Counted from the first letter of the stretch, positions 49,518 through 59,505 are shown. The stretch is 64,000 nt of DNA from Planctomycetota bacterium (GCA_016795325.1 JAEUHY010000025.1:62001-126000); one strand, 5' to 3'. A program made the numbers and translations. The notes: generated by a model from the letters alone, not told the origin.

Positions 49518-51440
49518 TTACAGCAGGTTCACGAGCTCGGCGAGGACTTCGTCCGTAGTCGTGATCACGCGGGCGTTCGCCTGGAAGCCGCGCTGCGCTT
49601 CGATCAAGCGCACGAACTCCTCGGCCACAGCGACGTTCGAGCCTTCGAGCGCGCCGCCGACCACCTGGCCGGCGCGGCCCTGGGCGCCCTTGCTCACCGT
49701 GCGCACGCCGGAGTTCGGCGTCTCGGTCCACAGGTTGTCGCCCACTTCGCGCAACCCGTTGTCGTTGACGAAGGACGCGACGCCGATCTCGCCCAGGACG
49801 CGGATCTGACCGTTGGTGTAGAAGCCCTGGATGTCGCCGTCGCCGTTGACGGACATGTTCGAGAGCTCGCCCACGCCGTAGCCGTCCTGGAAGTCGGCGA
49901 ACACGCTCGCGCCTTGGCCGAACTGCGTGACGCCGTCGAACAAGCCCGGCGTGCCGAAGTCGAGCGTGACCGTCTGCGCGCTCTGGCCCGGGAACTGAAC
50001 TTGGAAGCTCGGCGTTCCGGGCAGGGCGGCGATCGAGCCGTTCTGGTTGAAGCGCAGTCCGCTCACCAGACCGGACACCGTGCCATCCGTGCTCGCAGGG
50101 ATGATGTTCCACGAGCCGTCGTCCTGGCGTTCGTAGGTCAACGCCACCGTGTGCGAGGTTCCGGCCTGGTCGAACACTTCGATCGAGGTCGTGGCGCGGT
50201 CGGGACCCGTGCCCGGCGTGGTGACGATGAAGGCCTGCTGCGCCCAGTCGGTGCCGCCGACGCCGCTCGAGTCCGTGATCGTCATCGACAGGTTGGTGAC
50301 GCCCGTCGTGTCCGCCTGAACGCGCAGTTGGCCCGTGACGGGATCGAAGGTCGGCGTGGCGTTCGGGAACGCGTTGTCGATGAAGGTCACGAGATCACCG
50401 ACCGTCGTGCCGTTGTTCGCCGCGCCGTACACGAACGATGCGAGCACCGGAGTCCCGTCGGTGTCGACGCCGGCGATCTCGATCACGTCGCCGTCGGCGT
50501 AGTCCGTGATGTTGGTCGGCAAGTCGTTGAGCGCCGTGGTCAGCGTCGCGACGGATTCCGTGCCCGCGACCTGATTGAGCGACATGCCCGTCAGACCCGC
50601 CAAATCCAGACCGCTCGCGCCCGAACGGATGCGCAGGCTGCGCGCCGCACCCGTTCGGTCGGTGGTGATCGACACGGCGCCGGCGTTGTCGGTGGCGGTC
50701 ACGCCCGTCGTCTGCGCATTGATCGCGTTGGCGATGTCCTGGGCCGTGTACGGCGCAGCTTGCCCCGCGAGACTCACGACCTGCGGCGCGCCGCCGTCGA
50801 CGATGACCTCCATCGTCCAGGTCTGTCCGACGGGAACCGCGAACGAGTTGGTCGCCACCGAACCCGTGGTCGAGGCCGCCGTGCCCTGCTTGAAGGGCGT
50901 CGAACTCGTGAGCGACTGCGGCAACGGTCCGGTCACGTTCGCCGGAAGGTTGCCCGCGAAGGACACGCGCTGCGTCGCCTGCGGCGGGAACAGCGAGGTC
51001 GTGTCGAGGTTGAGCGGTTGACCGTTGATGCCGAGCACGCGGAAGCCGGTGCGTTGGTCGACGAGTCGGCTGGTCGCGTCGAGGCCGAACGTGCCGACGC
51101 GCGTGTAGAGCGTGTTGATGCCGTCGGTGACCATGAAGTGGCCGCCGCCGTTGAGCGCGAGGTCGAACGTGCGGCCCGTGTTGGCGAGCGCGCCTTGGTT
51201 GAAGTCGCGGCCGATGTCGGCGAGCTGCACGCCCAGGCCCAGCTGCATCGGGTTGCGACCGCCCAGGTTGCCGGATGGCAACGAGGCGAAGCGCAGCGTC
51301 TGGCTGAACTGATCGCTGAAGACCGCGCGCGACGATTTGAAGCCGGGCGTGTTGGCGTTCGCCAGGTTGTTACCGATCACGGAGATCCAGTTTTCGTGCG
51401 CCTGGAGACCGGAAAGTGCAGAGAAGAGTGAACTGGCCAT
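49518..51440 (-). CDS. flgE: Flagellar hook protein FlgE
   Basis: A 640-residue hook subunit exported by the flagellar type III system. The N-terminus has the rod/hook signature LSGLQAHENWISVIGNNLAN with ANTPGFKSSRAVF. The FlgE-like core has LGLGVQLADIGRDFNQGALA and FDLALNGGGHFMVTDG. The C-terminus ends in VEEFVRLIEAQRGFQANARV, the conserved helix for filament assembly. It is longer than the enterobacterial form (about 400), the extra being a variable surface domain at about 150-480. The flgD gene lies 63 bases upstream on the same strand, so they form an operon with fliK. Confidence 0.94.
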   Translation of the reverse strand: MASSLFSALSGLQAHENWISVIGNNLANANTPGFKSSRAVFSDQFSQTLRFASLPSGNLGGRNPMQLGLGVQLADIGRDFNQGALANTGRTFDLALNGGGHFMVTDGINTLYTRVGTFGLDATSRLVDQRTGFRVLGINGQPLNLDTTSLFPPQATQRVSFAGNLPANVTGPLPQSLTSSTPFKQGTAASTTGSVATNSFAVPVGQTWTMEVIVDGGAPQVVSLAGQAAPYTAQDIANAINAQTTGVTATDNAGAVSITTDRTGAARSLRIRSGASGLDLAGLTGMSLNQVAGTESVATLTTALNDLPTNITDYADGDVIEIAGVDTDGTPVLASFVYGAANNGTTVGDLVTFIDNAFPNATPTFDPVTGQLRVQADTTGVTNLSMTITDSSGVGGTDWAQQAFIVTTPGTGPDRATTSIEVFDQAGTSHTVALTYERQDDGSWNIIPASTDGTVSGLVSGLRFNQNGSIAALPGTPSFQVQFPGQSAQTVTLDFGTPGLFDGVTQFGQGASVFADFQDGYGVGELSNMSVNGDGDIQGFYTNGQIRVLGEIGVASFVNDNGLREVGDNLWTETPNSGVRTVSKGAQGRAGQVVGGALEGSNVAVAEEFVRLIEAQRGFQANARVITTTDEVLAELVNLL

Positions 51441-51503
51441 GGTGGTGATTCAGGGGTGCGTGGGTTGTGCAGTGGCGAGCGCGGACGGGCGAGTTCGCTG
51501 CGC

Positions 51504-51992
51504 TCAGGCGGCGCTGGCGGCGTTGGCGGCGGCTTCTTCGGCCTGGGTGTCGGGGTCGACAACCGGCGGCGAGCCGACCTGGAGCACGCTGGCGAGCGGC
51601 ACGCTCTTGCCGCCGATCTCGAGCGTCGCGACGCCCTCTTCGATCTTCACGCTGTCGACGCGGCCCCAGACCGGCTGCTCGGTGGTCGCATCGGTGTACT
51701 GGACGTGCTTGCCGATCAGCGCGCTGCCGCTCGTGAGCTGCTCGAGCAACGCGTTGGACTGCTGCAACACCGCGAGGCCGATGATGTTGTTGTTCAGCTC
51801 ATCCATCTCCTCGAGGTTCTGGAACTGCGCCAATTGCGCGAGCATTTCCTCGTTCTTCGCGGGCTCGAGCGGATCTTGGTTCTTCATCTGCTGCACGAGC
51901 AGCTTCATGAAGGCGTCCTTGCCGAGCGCGTCGCCGCCGCTGGCCTGGGAGAGCGAAATCGGATCCTGACTGCTGACTCCGGAGACGTTCAT
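51504..51992 (-). CDS. flgD: Flagellar hook-capping protein FlgD
   Basis: A 162-residue scaffold protein that caps the growing hook. The N-terminal signature ALGKDAFMKLLVQQMKNQDPL followed by NEEMLAQLAQFQNLEEMDEL is diagnostic. A short FlgD Ig-like part (GKHVQYTDATTEQPVWGRVD, IGGKSVPLASVLQV) follows, with an Ala-rich tail. The length is at the short end of the family. It lies between fliK and flgE in the usual order. Confidence 0.94.
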   Translation of the reverse strand: MNVSGVSSQDPISLSQASGGDALGKDAFMKLLVQQMKNQDPLEPAKNEEMLAQLAQFQNLEEMDELNNNIIGLAVLQQSNALLEQLTSGSALIGKHVQYTDATTEQPVWGRVDSVKIEEGVATLEIGGKSVPLASVLQVGSPPVVDPDTQAEEAAANAASAA

Positions 51993-52021
51993 GTGTGAGG
52001 TGGAAAAGCGGTGACGAGGAT

Positions 52022-53317
52022 TCAGGCGTAAGTGTCGACGCCGCTCAGCGCGGCCAATCGCTGTGCGAGGGCGCGCGGTGCGCCTTCGATTGCGGGACGT
52101 TCGGCGGGCGGGACGGCGCCGTGCTGTGCGCGCTGCTGCTCACCGTCGCTCGCGTGCTGGGCGGACGAGCCGTCGAAGCCCAGCTGCAGCGCGAAACTGC
52201 CGCCGCCCAGGCCGACACGCTCGAGCGCGGCCTGCAGTTCCGGCGCATGGCGCTCGAGCGCTTCGAGCGCGGAGGCGTTCTCGGCGCGCAACTCGGTGCG
52301 CACGACGCCGCGCGCCACGCTGATCTTGATCGAGATGCGGCCGAGCTCGCGGGGCTCGAGCTGGATCACGGCCTGACGCAGTTCCGGCGAGAAGCGCAGG
52401 CGCACCTGGCGCAGCACTTCCGCGGCGCGTTCGCTGTCGAGCGGAGCGCGCGGCGGCTCGGCGGGCGCGTCGGCAGCGCCGCTCGGCGCAACGTCGCTGC
52501 TGCGTCCGAGCGACTCGGGCGCCGCGGGCGCACGCTGTGCATCGGCGCCCAGCGTCGCGTCGACGCCCGACGCCGCGCTCGGGGCCGCTCCCTGCGCGCC
52601 GACGCCTTGGACTTCGCCTTCGCCGAGGTTGCCCGTTTCCATCGCGTCGAGCGCGGCGGCCTCGAACTCGGGCTCTGCGTCGAGCTCGGCGAGGCCCGCG
52701 CTGTCGAAATCGCCTTGAAGCGCTTGGCCAGCGGAGAGCGTGGTCGTGGCGATCGTGGTCGGGGCCGCGTCGGACGCGAGCGCGTTCAGCGCGCCGGGTG
52801 TCGACAACGACGGCTCGGCGCTGATTTCAGGCAGCGGCGCGAGCAAGTCGTCGAGCGACGTCGGTGCGAGTTCGGGGCCCTGCTCGCCGGGGGCTGCGGC
52901 CGCGGCAGCCGACTTCGGCGCGTGGAACGATTCGGGCTCGAGCGCGCCTTGCGCCGGCGCCGGCTCGGCCGCGGAGTCCTGCTCGGACGGCAACACCGGA
53001 GTAGTCGGTTCGCTTTCGGGCGTCGAGCCCTTCGCCGCGGCGTCCGAGGGAGCGCGCCCAGCGCGTTCTTCGGCGGCGGCGCGTCGCGCCTGCGTCCCGG
53101 CGTCGCGTCGGTGGATGTGTTCGGCGCGTTGGCGACGGTCCTCGACACGTCGCTGAGGCTCCTCGGCGCGCGCGCGCTCGACCTCGCGGTCGAACTGGGC
53201 GCCGCGTCGGGCGTTGTCGCTGGAATCCCGCGCCGAGGGAGTGGAAGAGGTAGGTCGCCCCGTGCCGGACGACCTACCCCCAGCTACCAAGGAACGGAGA
53301 ATGGGAGTGTTCTCCAT
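52022..53317 (-). CDS. fliK: Flagellar hook-length control protein FliK (C-terminal domain conserved)
   Basis: A 431-residue protein. The first 300 residues are Ala/Pro/Glu/Ser-rich and of low complexity, as expected for the ruler part of FliK. The C-terminal domain has SERAAEVLRQVRLRFSPELR, AVIQLEPRELGRISIKISV and VVRTELRAENASALEALERH, matching the Flg_hook/FliK substrate-switch domain. It measures hook length and switches export specificity. The MENTPILRS start is chosen over an in-frame ATG 24 codons upstream. It is first in the order fliK-flgD-flgE, with a 29-base gap to flgD. Confidence 0.85.
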   Translation of the reverse strand: MENTPILRSLVAGGRSSGTGRPTSSTPSARDSSDNARRGAQFDREVERARAEEPQRRVEDRRQRAEHIHRRDAGTQARRAAAEERAGRAPSDAAAKGSTPESEPTTPVLPSEQDSAAEPAPAQGALEPESFHAPKSAAAAAAPGEQGPELAPTSLDDLLAPLPEISAEPSLSTPGALNALASDAAPTTIATTTLSAGQALQGDFDSAGLAELDAEPEFEAAALDAMETGNLGEGEVQGVGAQGAAPSAASGVDATLGADAQRAPAAPESLGRSSDVAPSGAADAPAEPPRAPLDSERAAEVLRQVRLRFSPELRQAVIQLEPRELGRISIKISVARGVVRTELRAENASALEALERHAPELQAALERVGLGGGSFALQLGFDGSSAQHASDGEQQRAQHGAVPPAERPAIEGAPRALAQRLAALSGVDTYA

Positions 53318-53730
53318 CGCACTCCCTGGGGAGCAACGCAGGCGCCAAGTCGCCGAACCGCGCGGAGGGCTGCGCCAGCCGCGCCTCACACGGTTCCGAG
53401 CGCGAAAGCTCTACCGGGGGCTTGAAACAAGAACCGGCAAGGCCTTCCCGGTCGCCGCGCGCGGCCGCTCCAGGGCCTCGGCGTACGCATTTCGGCCCGC
53501 TCCGATTCGTCCCCAGGCCGCTCGCCCTCGGGTAGTCTTGAGAATGCAGGGGTCCGCTTCACCGCCTCCGCAGCTGCGCTTGGCGCATGCCTGCGAGGTC
53601 GACGCCGACCCCGGCGCCCAGGATGAACAGGCCGGGACGGAACATCCGTGCCACCCGGCCCATCCCAGACACTTTGTGTCTTGCTCGCCTCAACGTTAGT
53701 CCCCTCAGCCCGACCTCTCAGATCCGCCTC

Positions 53731-56655
53731 ATGAGCCTCCATCGAAGCCGATTGACCCTGGCCGTCAGCCTTGCGGCCGCGAGCTTGGCGCACGCGCAAC
53801 ACGCGCAGGTGAACGCCGTCGCCATCAACCCGACCAACCCCAACGAGGTGTGGGTCTGCAACCGTGACAACGATTCGGTCTCCGTGATCGACGTGGCCGC
53901 GGGCGTCACCACCCACCAGATCGCTGTCGGCGTTCGCCCGCGTTCGCTGGCCTTCAGCGCCGACGGAACGCGCGTTTTCGTCGCCAACCAGCGCGGCAAC
54001 GTGCCCGTGACGGCCAACCGCGCCACCGGCTTCACCGGCAACGAGATCCGCGGCACCGTGAGCGTGATCAACACCGCGACCCACAGTGTGGGAACGACCC
54101 TCACGCAGGTCGGCGTCGAGCCCTACGGCGTCGCTGTCGCGCCCAACGGCAAGTACTTCGCCGTGTCCGCCTTCCGCACCGGCGCGATCAAGTTGTTCGA
54201 CGCCCAGACGCTCGCCCCGCTGCCCGAGCACGTCTACCTCTCGAACCTCAACTTCATCCCGCCGCCGTTCACGGCGCGCGACGTGGACTCGGACCGCGAC
54301 GGCATCGCGGACGTCGGTGAGCCGCGCGGCTTCGTGATCCGCGGCGACAGCACGCGCCTGTACGTCACGCACAACCGCTCGCCGTTCATCTCGGTGCTCG
54401 ACGTGACGCTCAACGGCTCGGGCGTGCCGACGGGCATCTCGCAGAGCGCGAAGATCAACCTCAACACCTACGCCTTCGACCCGTTCTACAACCCGGTCGC
54501 CGTGCAGGCCCTCACCAGCCAGGGCCTGCCGCGTTTCATGGAAGACATCGCGCTGTCGCCCGACGGCGCGCGCGCGCTGACGCCGCACCTGCTCCACAAC
54601 ATCAACCACGACGTCAACGCGACGTACCCGACCTGGTTCCCCGGCGACTTCGCCAACCGCGTGTATCCGGCGCTGACCGTGATCGACGCGGTGTCGAACA
54701 CCTTCAACGCGCCCGGTGACAACTCCAAGCGGCTCGAGAACCAGCTTCAGGACGCGCTCTCTCCCGCTGAGTTCGCGGCCTACGGCAGCGGCGCCGCGAC
54801 CGCCAGCGGTTTGGCGACGCTCGGCGGCACGAGCGACCCGATCCTGGGCGGCACGATGACACTGCGCGTCGAGGGCCTCGCGCCCGGCCAGACCGCGATC
54901 GTCGTCGTCGGCAACGAGGTCAACATCCCGCGCGGCGCGAACGGCACGCAGCTCGTCGCCCCGCGTTTCGTGTACCCCGTTCCGCCCAGCGGCGTGGTCT
55001 CGATCCCGATCCCCAACCGCAACCCGCTCGACGGCGTCGTGAGCCACGCGCAGGCGCGGTTCTTCGACGCGGGCGGCACGCCGGCCCAGTTCTCCAACGG
55101 CTTGAAGATCCAGCTCGCCCGCGTGGGCACGGGCGTCAACAAGCTCGGGCACCGCGCCGGTCACCCCGGCCGCGTGGCCTTCAGCCCCGATGGCACGCGC
55201 GCGCTGATGCTCAACCGCGGCTCGGAGGACCTGTTCCTGTACGACGTGCAAGGCGGCAACTACCGCCTCGCGGCCGTCTACCCGCCGCGCATCCAGTTCA
55301 CGGAGCGCGCCGCGTTCGACACCACGACGGGCATGGGCGACCTGCCGCTGGGCATGGCGCTGCGCGCCGACCCGAGCACGTCGAACAACGACTCGCTCGT
55401 GTACGTGATGAACGAGTTGACCCGGAGCTTGAGCGTGCTGCGCGTTGACTGGAACACGAACACGATCCGCAAGGAACGCAACCAGATCCCGACGCTGCTG
55501 CTGCCCGACACGTACACCTTCGCCGAGCGGCAAGGTGACGAGCTGTTCGAGGACGCTTCGCGCGCGCAGACGACCGGCGCCCGCGGCGCGATCGGCGAGT
55601 TCAACAACTCGTGCGGCTCGTGCCACTTCGAAGGCGGCGAGGACGGCAACGTCTGGCAACGCCCGGCTGGCCCGCGCAGCACGATGCCGATGTACGGCGG
55701 CTCGCTCGCCACGGGTTTGATCCTGTGGAAGGGCGTGCGCCTCAACTCGGGCGAAACCGGTCCGATGTTCGGCGGCGAGAACGGCGGCAACGGCCAGTTC
55801 AGCGACGCCGAGCAGCAGTCGCTGATCGCGATGCACGAGAAGCTGCCGGTGCCGCTCAACCCACACCTCGATCCGGTGACGGGCGACTTGACGCCGCTGG
55901 CGCAGCTGGGACGCGACCTGTTCTTCGGTCTCAACGACACGGGCCTCAACCCGCTGCTGCGCCGCGCGGGCTGCGGCGACTGCCACCCGCAGATCGACTC
56001 GAACTCGGGTCAGATCCGCGGCTTCACGGCCGACTTCATCGACCCGCTGCTCAGCTCGGGCGAGAACCTCGGCTGGGTCGACCCCGACTGCTTCGCGCTG
56101 CAGGGCAACACCACGACCTTGCAGGTCCGCAACGTGAACAGCGGCGTGAACGTCGACTTCAACAACAACGGGATCAGCGATCCTGACCGCAACGTCGACG
56201 GCTACAACGACGTCGAGAGCTACGTGCCGCTCAACTCGGACAAGAACGACCCGTTCACCCGTGACGACGCCAACAGCTTCCCCTGCAACAGCGACCCCAA
56301 CGATCCGCTGAGCCCGCTGAAGGTCTTCCAGCGCGACATGCGCGCGTTCTCGATCCCGACCAAGCTCGGGGTCTTCTCGACCGGCCCGTACTTCCACGAC
56401 CACGTCGCGATTTCGCTGCGCACGATCGTCGACCCGGAAGCGCAGATCATCAGCCCGGTCTACGGTTCGCCGGCCTACGTTGGCCAGCCGCCGTTCCCGA
56501 CCATGCTGAAGTTCTTCAACGAGTTCCACGACCTGCGCGGCCACGAGCAGTTCGTGCCGGGCGCCTCGAAGGTTCAGATCAACTTGATCAGCGGCAGCGG
56601 CCCCGGCGTGCAGAGCGACATCGAGGCCATCCTGGCCTACATCGAGTCGATCTGA
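53731..56655 (+). CDS. Secreted beta-propeller protein with two c-type haem sites
   Basis: A 974-residue exported protein. The signal peptide (LTLAVSLAAASLAHAQ) is followed by YVTN-type beta-propeller repeats (PNEVWVCNRDNDSVSVIDVA, PRSLAFSADGTRVFVANQRG). The C-terminal 370 residues resemble di-haem cytochrome c peroxidase/MauG proteins, with C628GSCH and C748GDCH haem sites, QLGRDLFFGLND, and TGPYFHDHVAISLRTIVD. The distal residues may be met by the His and Met of the last segments. It could act as a peroxidase or as an electron carrier in the cell envelope. The ATG at 53731 begins at the signal peptide. A hairpin follows at 56698. Confidence 0.85.
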   Translation: MSLHRSRLTLAVSLAAASLAHAQHAQVNAVAINPTNPNEVWVCNRDNDSVSVIDVAAGVTTHQIAVGVRPRSLAFSADGTRVFVANQRGNVPVTANRATGFTGNEIRGTVSVINTATHSVGTTLTQVGVEPYGVAVAPNGKYFAVSAFRTGAIKLFDAQTLAPLPEHVYLSNLNFIPPPFTARDVDSDRDGIADVGEPRGFVIRGDSTRLYVTHNRSPFISVLDVTLNGSGVPTGISQSAKINLNTYAFDPFYNPVAVQALTSQGLPRFMEDIALSPDGARALTPHLLHNINHDVNATYPTWFPGDFANRVYPALTVIDAVSNTFNAPGDNSKRLENQLQDALSPAEFAAYGSGAATASGLATLGGTSDPILGGTMTLRVEGLAPGQTAIVVVGNEVNIPRGANGTQLVAPRFVYPVPPSGVVSIPIPNRNPLDGVVSHAQARFFDAGGTPAQFSNGLKIQLARVGTGVNKLGHRAGHPGRVAFSPDGTRALMLNRGSEDLFLYDVQGGNYRLAAVYPPRIQFTERAAFDTTTGMGDLPLGMALRADPSTSNNDSLVYVMNELTRSLSVLRVDWNTNTIRKERNQIPTLLLPDTYTFAERQGDELFEDASRAQTTGARGAIGEFNNSCGSCHFEGGEDGNVWQRPAGPRSTMPMYGGSLATGLILWKGVRLNSGETGPMFGGENGGNGQFSDAEQQSLIAMHEKLPVPLNPHLDPVTGDLTPLAQLGRDLFFGLNDTGLNPLLRRAGCGDCHPQIDSNSGQIRGFTADFIDPLLSSGENLGWVDPDCFALQGNTTTLQVRNVNSGVNVDFNNNGISDPDRNVDGYNDVESYVPLNSDKNDPFTRDDANSFPCNSDPNDPLSPLKVFQRDMRAFSIPTKLGVFSTGPYFHDHVAISLRTIVDPEAQIISPVYGSPAYVGQPPFPTMLKFFNEFHDLRGHEQFVPGASKVQINLISGSGPGVQSDIEAILAYIESI

Positions 56656-56697
56656 CGCCCTTCGTGCGCGCGGCCCTCCGCGTGCACTCCTGACTTC

Positions 56698-56736
56698 GCC
56701 GGGCCGGCCCGAGCTTCGCGCTCGAGCCGGCCCGGC
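56698..56736. terminator. 17-bp hairpin between convergent genes
   Basis: GCCGGGCCGGCCCGAGC pairs with GCTCGAGCCGGCCCGGC (one mismatch) around a 5-base TTCGC loop. It lies between the stops at 56655 (plus) and 56777 (minus). There is no T tract. It is a probable two-way terminator. Confidence 0.55.
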
Positions 56737-56776
56737 TCACATTGGCAGTGGTTCGGATCGCCGCCCGCAGCGCTCG

Positions 56777-57037
56777 TCAGCCTTCGTCGCCGCACGCGGC
56801 GAGGTGCTCCGCGATTCGACGCAAGTCGAGCCCGAGCCCCACGTGCAGCCGGACGATCGTCGCCACGCGATCCAAGCGGAAGGCTGCGATGCACACGCTC
56901 GCTCCGTGCGGAGCGATCGGAGCGATGAGCCCTTGCTCACAGGCGCTGCGCAGCACCAGCGGCTGGACGCGGTAGAGCTCGGCGACAAGATCGAGGCTGA
57001 GGTAGAGCTCGCCGTCGATGTACACACGTTGGTCCAT
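56777..57037 (-). CDS. cbpM: CbpM-like chaperone modulator
   Basis: An 86-residue MerR-like helical protein with LSLDLVAELYRVQPLVLRSA, GASVCIAAFRLDRVATIVRL and GLGLDLRRIAEHLA. CbpM proteins bind and inhibit the DnaJ-like CbpA. Its ATG overlaps the stop of the dnaJ-like gene by one base (TGATG), a coupled arrangement typical of cbpA-cbpM. The similarity is modest but the position is convincing. Confidence 0.75.
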   Translation of the reverse strand: MDQRVYIDGELYLSLDLVAELYRVQPLVLRSACEQGLIAPIAPHGASVCIAAFRLDRVATIVRLHVGLGLDLRRIAEHLAACGDEG

Positions 57038-58056
57038 CAGTTCTGCCCCGCGCTGGAGTTGGCGTCCGCCGCGAGCTCGTCGAGCAACGCCTTCTGTCGC
57101 GCGCTCAGCTCGCGGGGGAGATCGATCGTCAGCCGCACGAAGGCGTCGGCGTGCCCGCCGTGGCCATCGCTGAAGCCCTGAGCACGCAACCGCAGGCGCG
57201 TTCCACTGCGCGACCCGGGCGGAACGCTCACGGTCACCCATCCGCGCGCGGTGCGCACGTCGAGCTTTCCGCCAGCGTGCGCGACCCACGGCGGCGCGCT
57301 CGCCTGCACCTCGAGCTGCTCCGCAACGAGGCGGTACTGCGCGTCGTCCTCCAGCCGCAGCGTCAGGTGGAGGTCGCCGGCCTCGCCGCCGCCCTCGCCC
57401 GCCTCGCCAAGTCCACGCAGCCGCAGCTTGAGTCCGTTGCGCACGTCCTGCGGGATCTTCAACTCGACCTGCTTGCGCAGGCGCACGTGGCCCAGGCCCG
57501 TGCAGGTCGGACACACGTGCGGCTCGACGAAGCCCGCACCCCCGCAGGTAGGGCAGCTGGCGTAGGCGAGGAACTCGAAGCCGTGCTTTCCGCCCTCGAT
57601 CGCCACCGTGAGCGGCACGGCCAGCTCGGCGCGCACGTCGGCCCCGCGGTAGCGGTAGCGCGCGTGCGCCTTGGGGCCTTCGCCGAAGTCGCGCGCGTAC
57701 TGCTGGCCGAACATCGAGCGGAAGAACTCCGAGAAGCCTGGCGATCCGCCCGCCCCGAAGGCCGCCTCGAAATCGGCGGCGCCCGCCTGTGGCTGTCCCG
57801 TCTCGCCCGGAGGCGCACGGAACTCCTGTCCGTGCTCCCAGTGCTCTCCGAAGCGGTCGTAGCGCGCACGCTTGTTTGGATCCGAGAGCACTTCGTACGC
57901 CTCGCTGATCTGCTTGAAGCGCGCCTCGGCCGTTTCGGCGCCGCCGTGCCGGTCGGGATGCCACTCGAGCGCCAGCTTGCGATAGGCCTTCTTGATCGCC
58001 TCCGCTTGCGCGTCGCGCGGCAGGCCGAGCACATCGTAGTAGTCCTGGAATTGCAT
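57037..58056 (-). CDS. cbpA: DnaJ/CbpA-like co-chaperone with a half zinc finger
   Basis: A 339-residue J-protein that stimulates DnaK. The J domain (1-70) has [20 protein letters not shown] and the catalytic HPD in [11 protein letters not shown]-like linker follows ([17 protein letters not shown]). Two CxxC units remain (CPTCGG and CPTCTG), where DnaJ has four. The C-terminal substrate-binding domains have [20 protein letters not shown] and [19 protein letters not shown]. It lies between DnaJ and zinc-free CbpA in type. The ATG at 58056 begins at the J domain. The cbpM-like gene is coupled downstream. Confidence 0.88.
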   Translation of the reverse strand: MQFQDYYDVLGLPRDAQAEAIKKAYRKLALEWHPDRHGGAETAEARFKQISEAYEVLSDPNKRARYDRFGEHWEHGQEFRAPPGETGQPQAGAADFEAAFGAGGSPGFSEFFRSMFGQQYARDFGEGPKAHARYRYRGADVRAELAVPLTVAIEGGKHGFEFLAYASCPTCGGAGFVEPHVCPTCTGLGHVRLRKQVELKIPQDVRNGLKLRLRGLGEAGEGGGEAGDLHLTLRLEDDAQYRLVAEQLEVQASAPPWVAHAGGKLDVRTARGWVTVSVPPGSRSGTRLRLRAQGFSDGHGGHADAFVRLTIDLPRELSARQKALLDELAADANSSAGQN

Positions 58057-58641
58057 CTGACCTCGAGTGCGCGAAGCGCGCCGCCACGTCTTTCGAAAGC
58101 GGGGCGCGCCTCGGGTGAGGCGACGATCAGCTCGGCCCGGCTCACTCGACCCGCCGTGAGCATCAACCTCAGCGGAACGAAATCTTGCAGTCGGTTGAAA
58201 ACGTGCGTGGAGCATGATTTCGACCCGGGTTCGTCGATTCAAGTCGGGACACCGATTGATGTGCGCGGAAGCGCGCCGCGTCACGCGCCACAAGCTCGAC
58301 CTTTGCATTGCGGACCAAGGCTTGGATGGAGCCGTGACGGCTCCATGCCGCTCTCGACGTGGCGTCGGGCCTACCCAGAAACCCTCCGCTGAACCGCCCG
58401 CGAACGAGCCCGGCGCAACGGCGTCGCACGATTCGTGTCGGGGTTTTCGCTGCAGTGTTTTGATGAGGGCTGCGGCCTCAGCCGACACTCGAACGGACTC
58501 GCGGTCGGTGGTCGCGCACCACGCGTCGCGCTACCGACTATTGCTGGCCGACGAGCGTCGTCTCAAGGACTACTCTCCGCGTTGCAATCACGGCTGATCC
58601 TCAGCTCGTGAAGCCCCGTTTCGCCGGCCGAGATCACACCC
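58057..58641. other. Divergent intergenic region between cbpA and the DUF1269 gene
   Basis: 585 bases with no recognised gene. A perfect 10-bp palindrome at 58326-58346 (ATGGAGCCGT-G-ACGGCTCCAT) is the only clear structure. No CIRCE element (TTAGCACTC-N9-GAGTGCTAA) is present. The region probably holds the two divergent promoters. Confidence 0.45.
58326..58346. promoter_or_regulatory. Perfect 10-bp palindrome in the cbpA/DUF1269 divergent region
   Basis: ATGGAGCCGT, a single G, then ACGGCTCCAT. The symmetry fits an operator for a dimeric regulator or a small hairpin. It lies 270 bases from one start codon and 296 from the other, so its target is unclear. Confidence 0.35.
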
Positions 58642-59184
58642 ATGACAGACCTAGTCGTCGTCGCCTTCCCTGAGCACGAAACCGCATTCGCCTTGCGGGC
58701 CAAGCTCGCCACACTGCAGAAGAACTACCTCATCGACATGGAGGATGTAGTCGTCGTCGTCAAGGACGCCAAAGGCAAGGTGAAGCTGCATCAGGCCCAG
58801 AATCTCACGGCGGCCGGCGCCGTGAGCGGCGGCTTTTGGGGCACGCTGTTCGGGATGATGTTCCTCAACCCGCTTCTCGGCGCCGCCATCGGAGCGGGCG
58901 CGGGAGCGATTTCCGGAACGCTGACCGACATCGGCATCAACGACAAGTTCATGAAAGACCTCGCCGCCAGCTTTCAGCCCGGCTGTTCCGCGGTCTTCGT
59001 GCTGGTGCGCAAATTCACGGGCGACAAACTCCTCGAGAGCCTCGACGAGTTCCGTGGAAAAGGCCGCGTGCTTCAGACATCCCTCGTCAAGGATCAGGAG
59101 GAGTCGCTGCGCGTCTTCTTGGAGTCGCAGCAGCAAGACGCCCCCGACGCCGCCGGTGCGGTGGGCGTGGCAAGCCCTTCGTGA
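58642..59184 (+). CDS. DUF1269-family membrane protein
   Basis: A 180-residue protein matching DUF1269. It has FPEHETAFALRAKLATLQKN, LIDMEDVVVVVKDAKGKVKL, the hydrophobic glycine-zipper stretch GGFWGTLFGMMFLNPLLGAA and GAGAGAISGTLTDIGIN, then KDLAASFQPGCSAVFVLVRK. Members are single- or double-pass membrane proteins, often found in stress and redox clusters; the role is not established. The phosphoketolase gene follows on the same strand 320 bases downstream. Confidence 0.85.
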   Translation: MTDLVVVAFPEHETAFALRAKLATLQKNYLIDMEDVVVVVKDAKGKVKLHQAQNLTAAGAVSGGFWGTLFGMMFLNPLLGAAIGAGAGAISGTLTDIGINDKFMKDLAASFQPGCSAVFVLVRKFTGDKLLESLDEFRGKGRVLQTSLVKDQEESLRVFLESQQQDAPDAAGAVGVASPS

Positions 59185-59505
59185 CGGCTTGGCGTTCGCC
59201 AAGGCCTGTGTGTGATTGGGGCGCGTGGGTCGTGCTGGCGGAGTTGCGCCTCCGACCCCCGCGGCGCGCGCTCACCGAATTGAACTGAATCGCGGCGTGG
59301 TTGGGGCCGCGGGCTGTACAGGCCGCGTGCAACGATGCGGCGTGCCGGCGCGCCTTCGTGTGCTCACCCGTGCTGGCGAGCGCAAGTTCCTCCGACGCCG
59401 TGGCGCGAGCGTCGCCGCGCGCGACGCAAGCGCATCGCGCCTCCTCCAACGCAGGCTCGTTTGCTCGGCCAAACAAGCCCAACACCTTCACCCACGAGAG
59501 GCAAC
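59185..59505. other. Intergenic region before the phosphoketolase gene
   Basis: 320 bases with no recognised gene. A GAGAGG at 59496-59501 probably serves as the ribosome-binding site for the gene at 59506. Nothing else is seen. Confidence 0.4.

Noticed and set aside
48849..51431. An 860-codon plus-strand frame over flgE and the palindromes
   Set aside because: It runs antisense to flgE, which has clear hook-protein motifs; the frame is open because of base composition.
53386..56544. A 1052-codon open frame on the minus strand opposite the cytochrome gene
   Set aside because: It is a shadow of the plus-strand gene: Arg/Val/Glu-rich, no domains, while the plus strand has a signal peptide and haem motifs.
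58057..58641. A CIRCE heat-shock operator before the dnaJ-like gene
   Set aside because: The TTAGCACTC-N9-GAGTGCTAA pattern is absent; only an unrelated palindrome is present.
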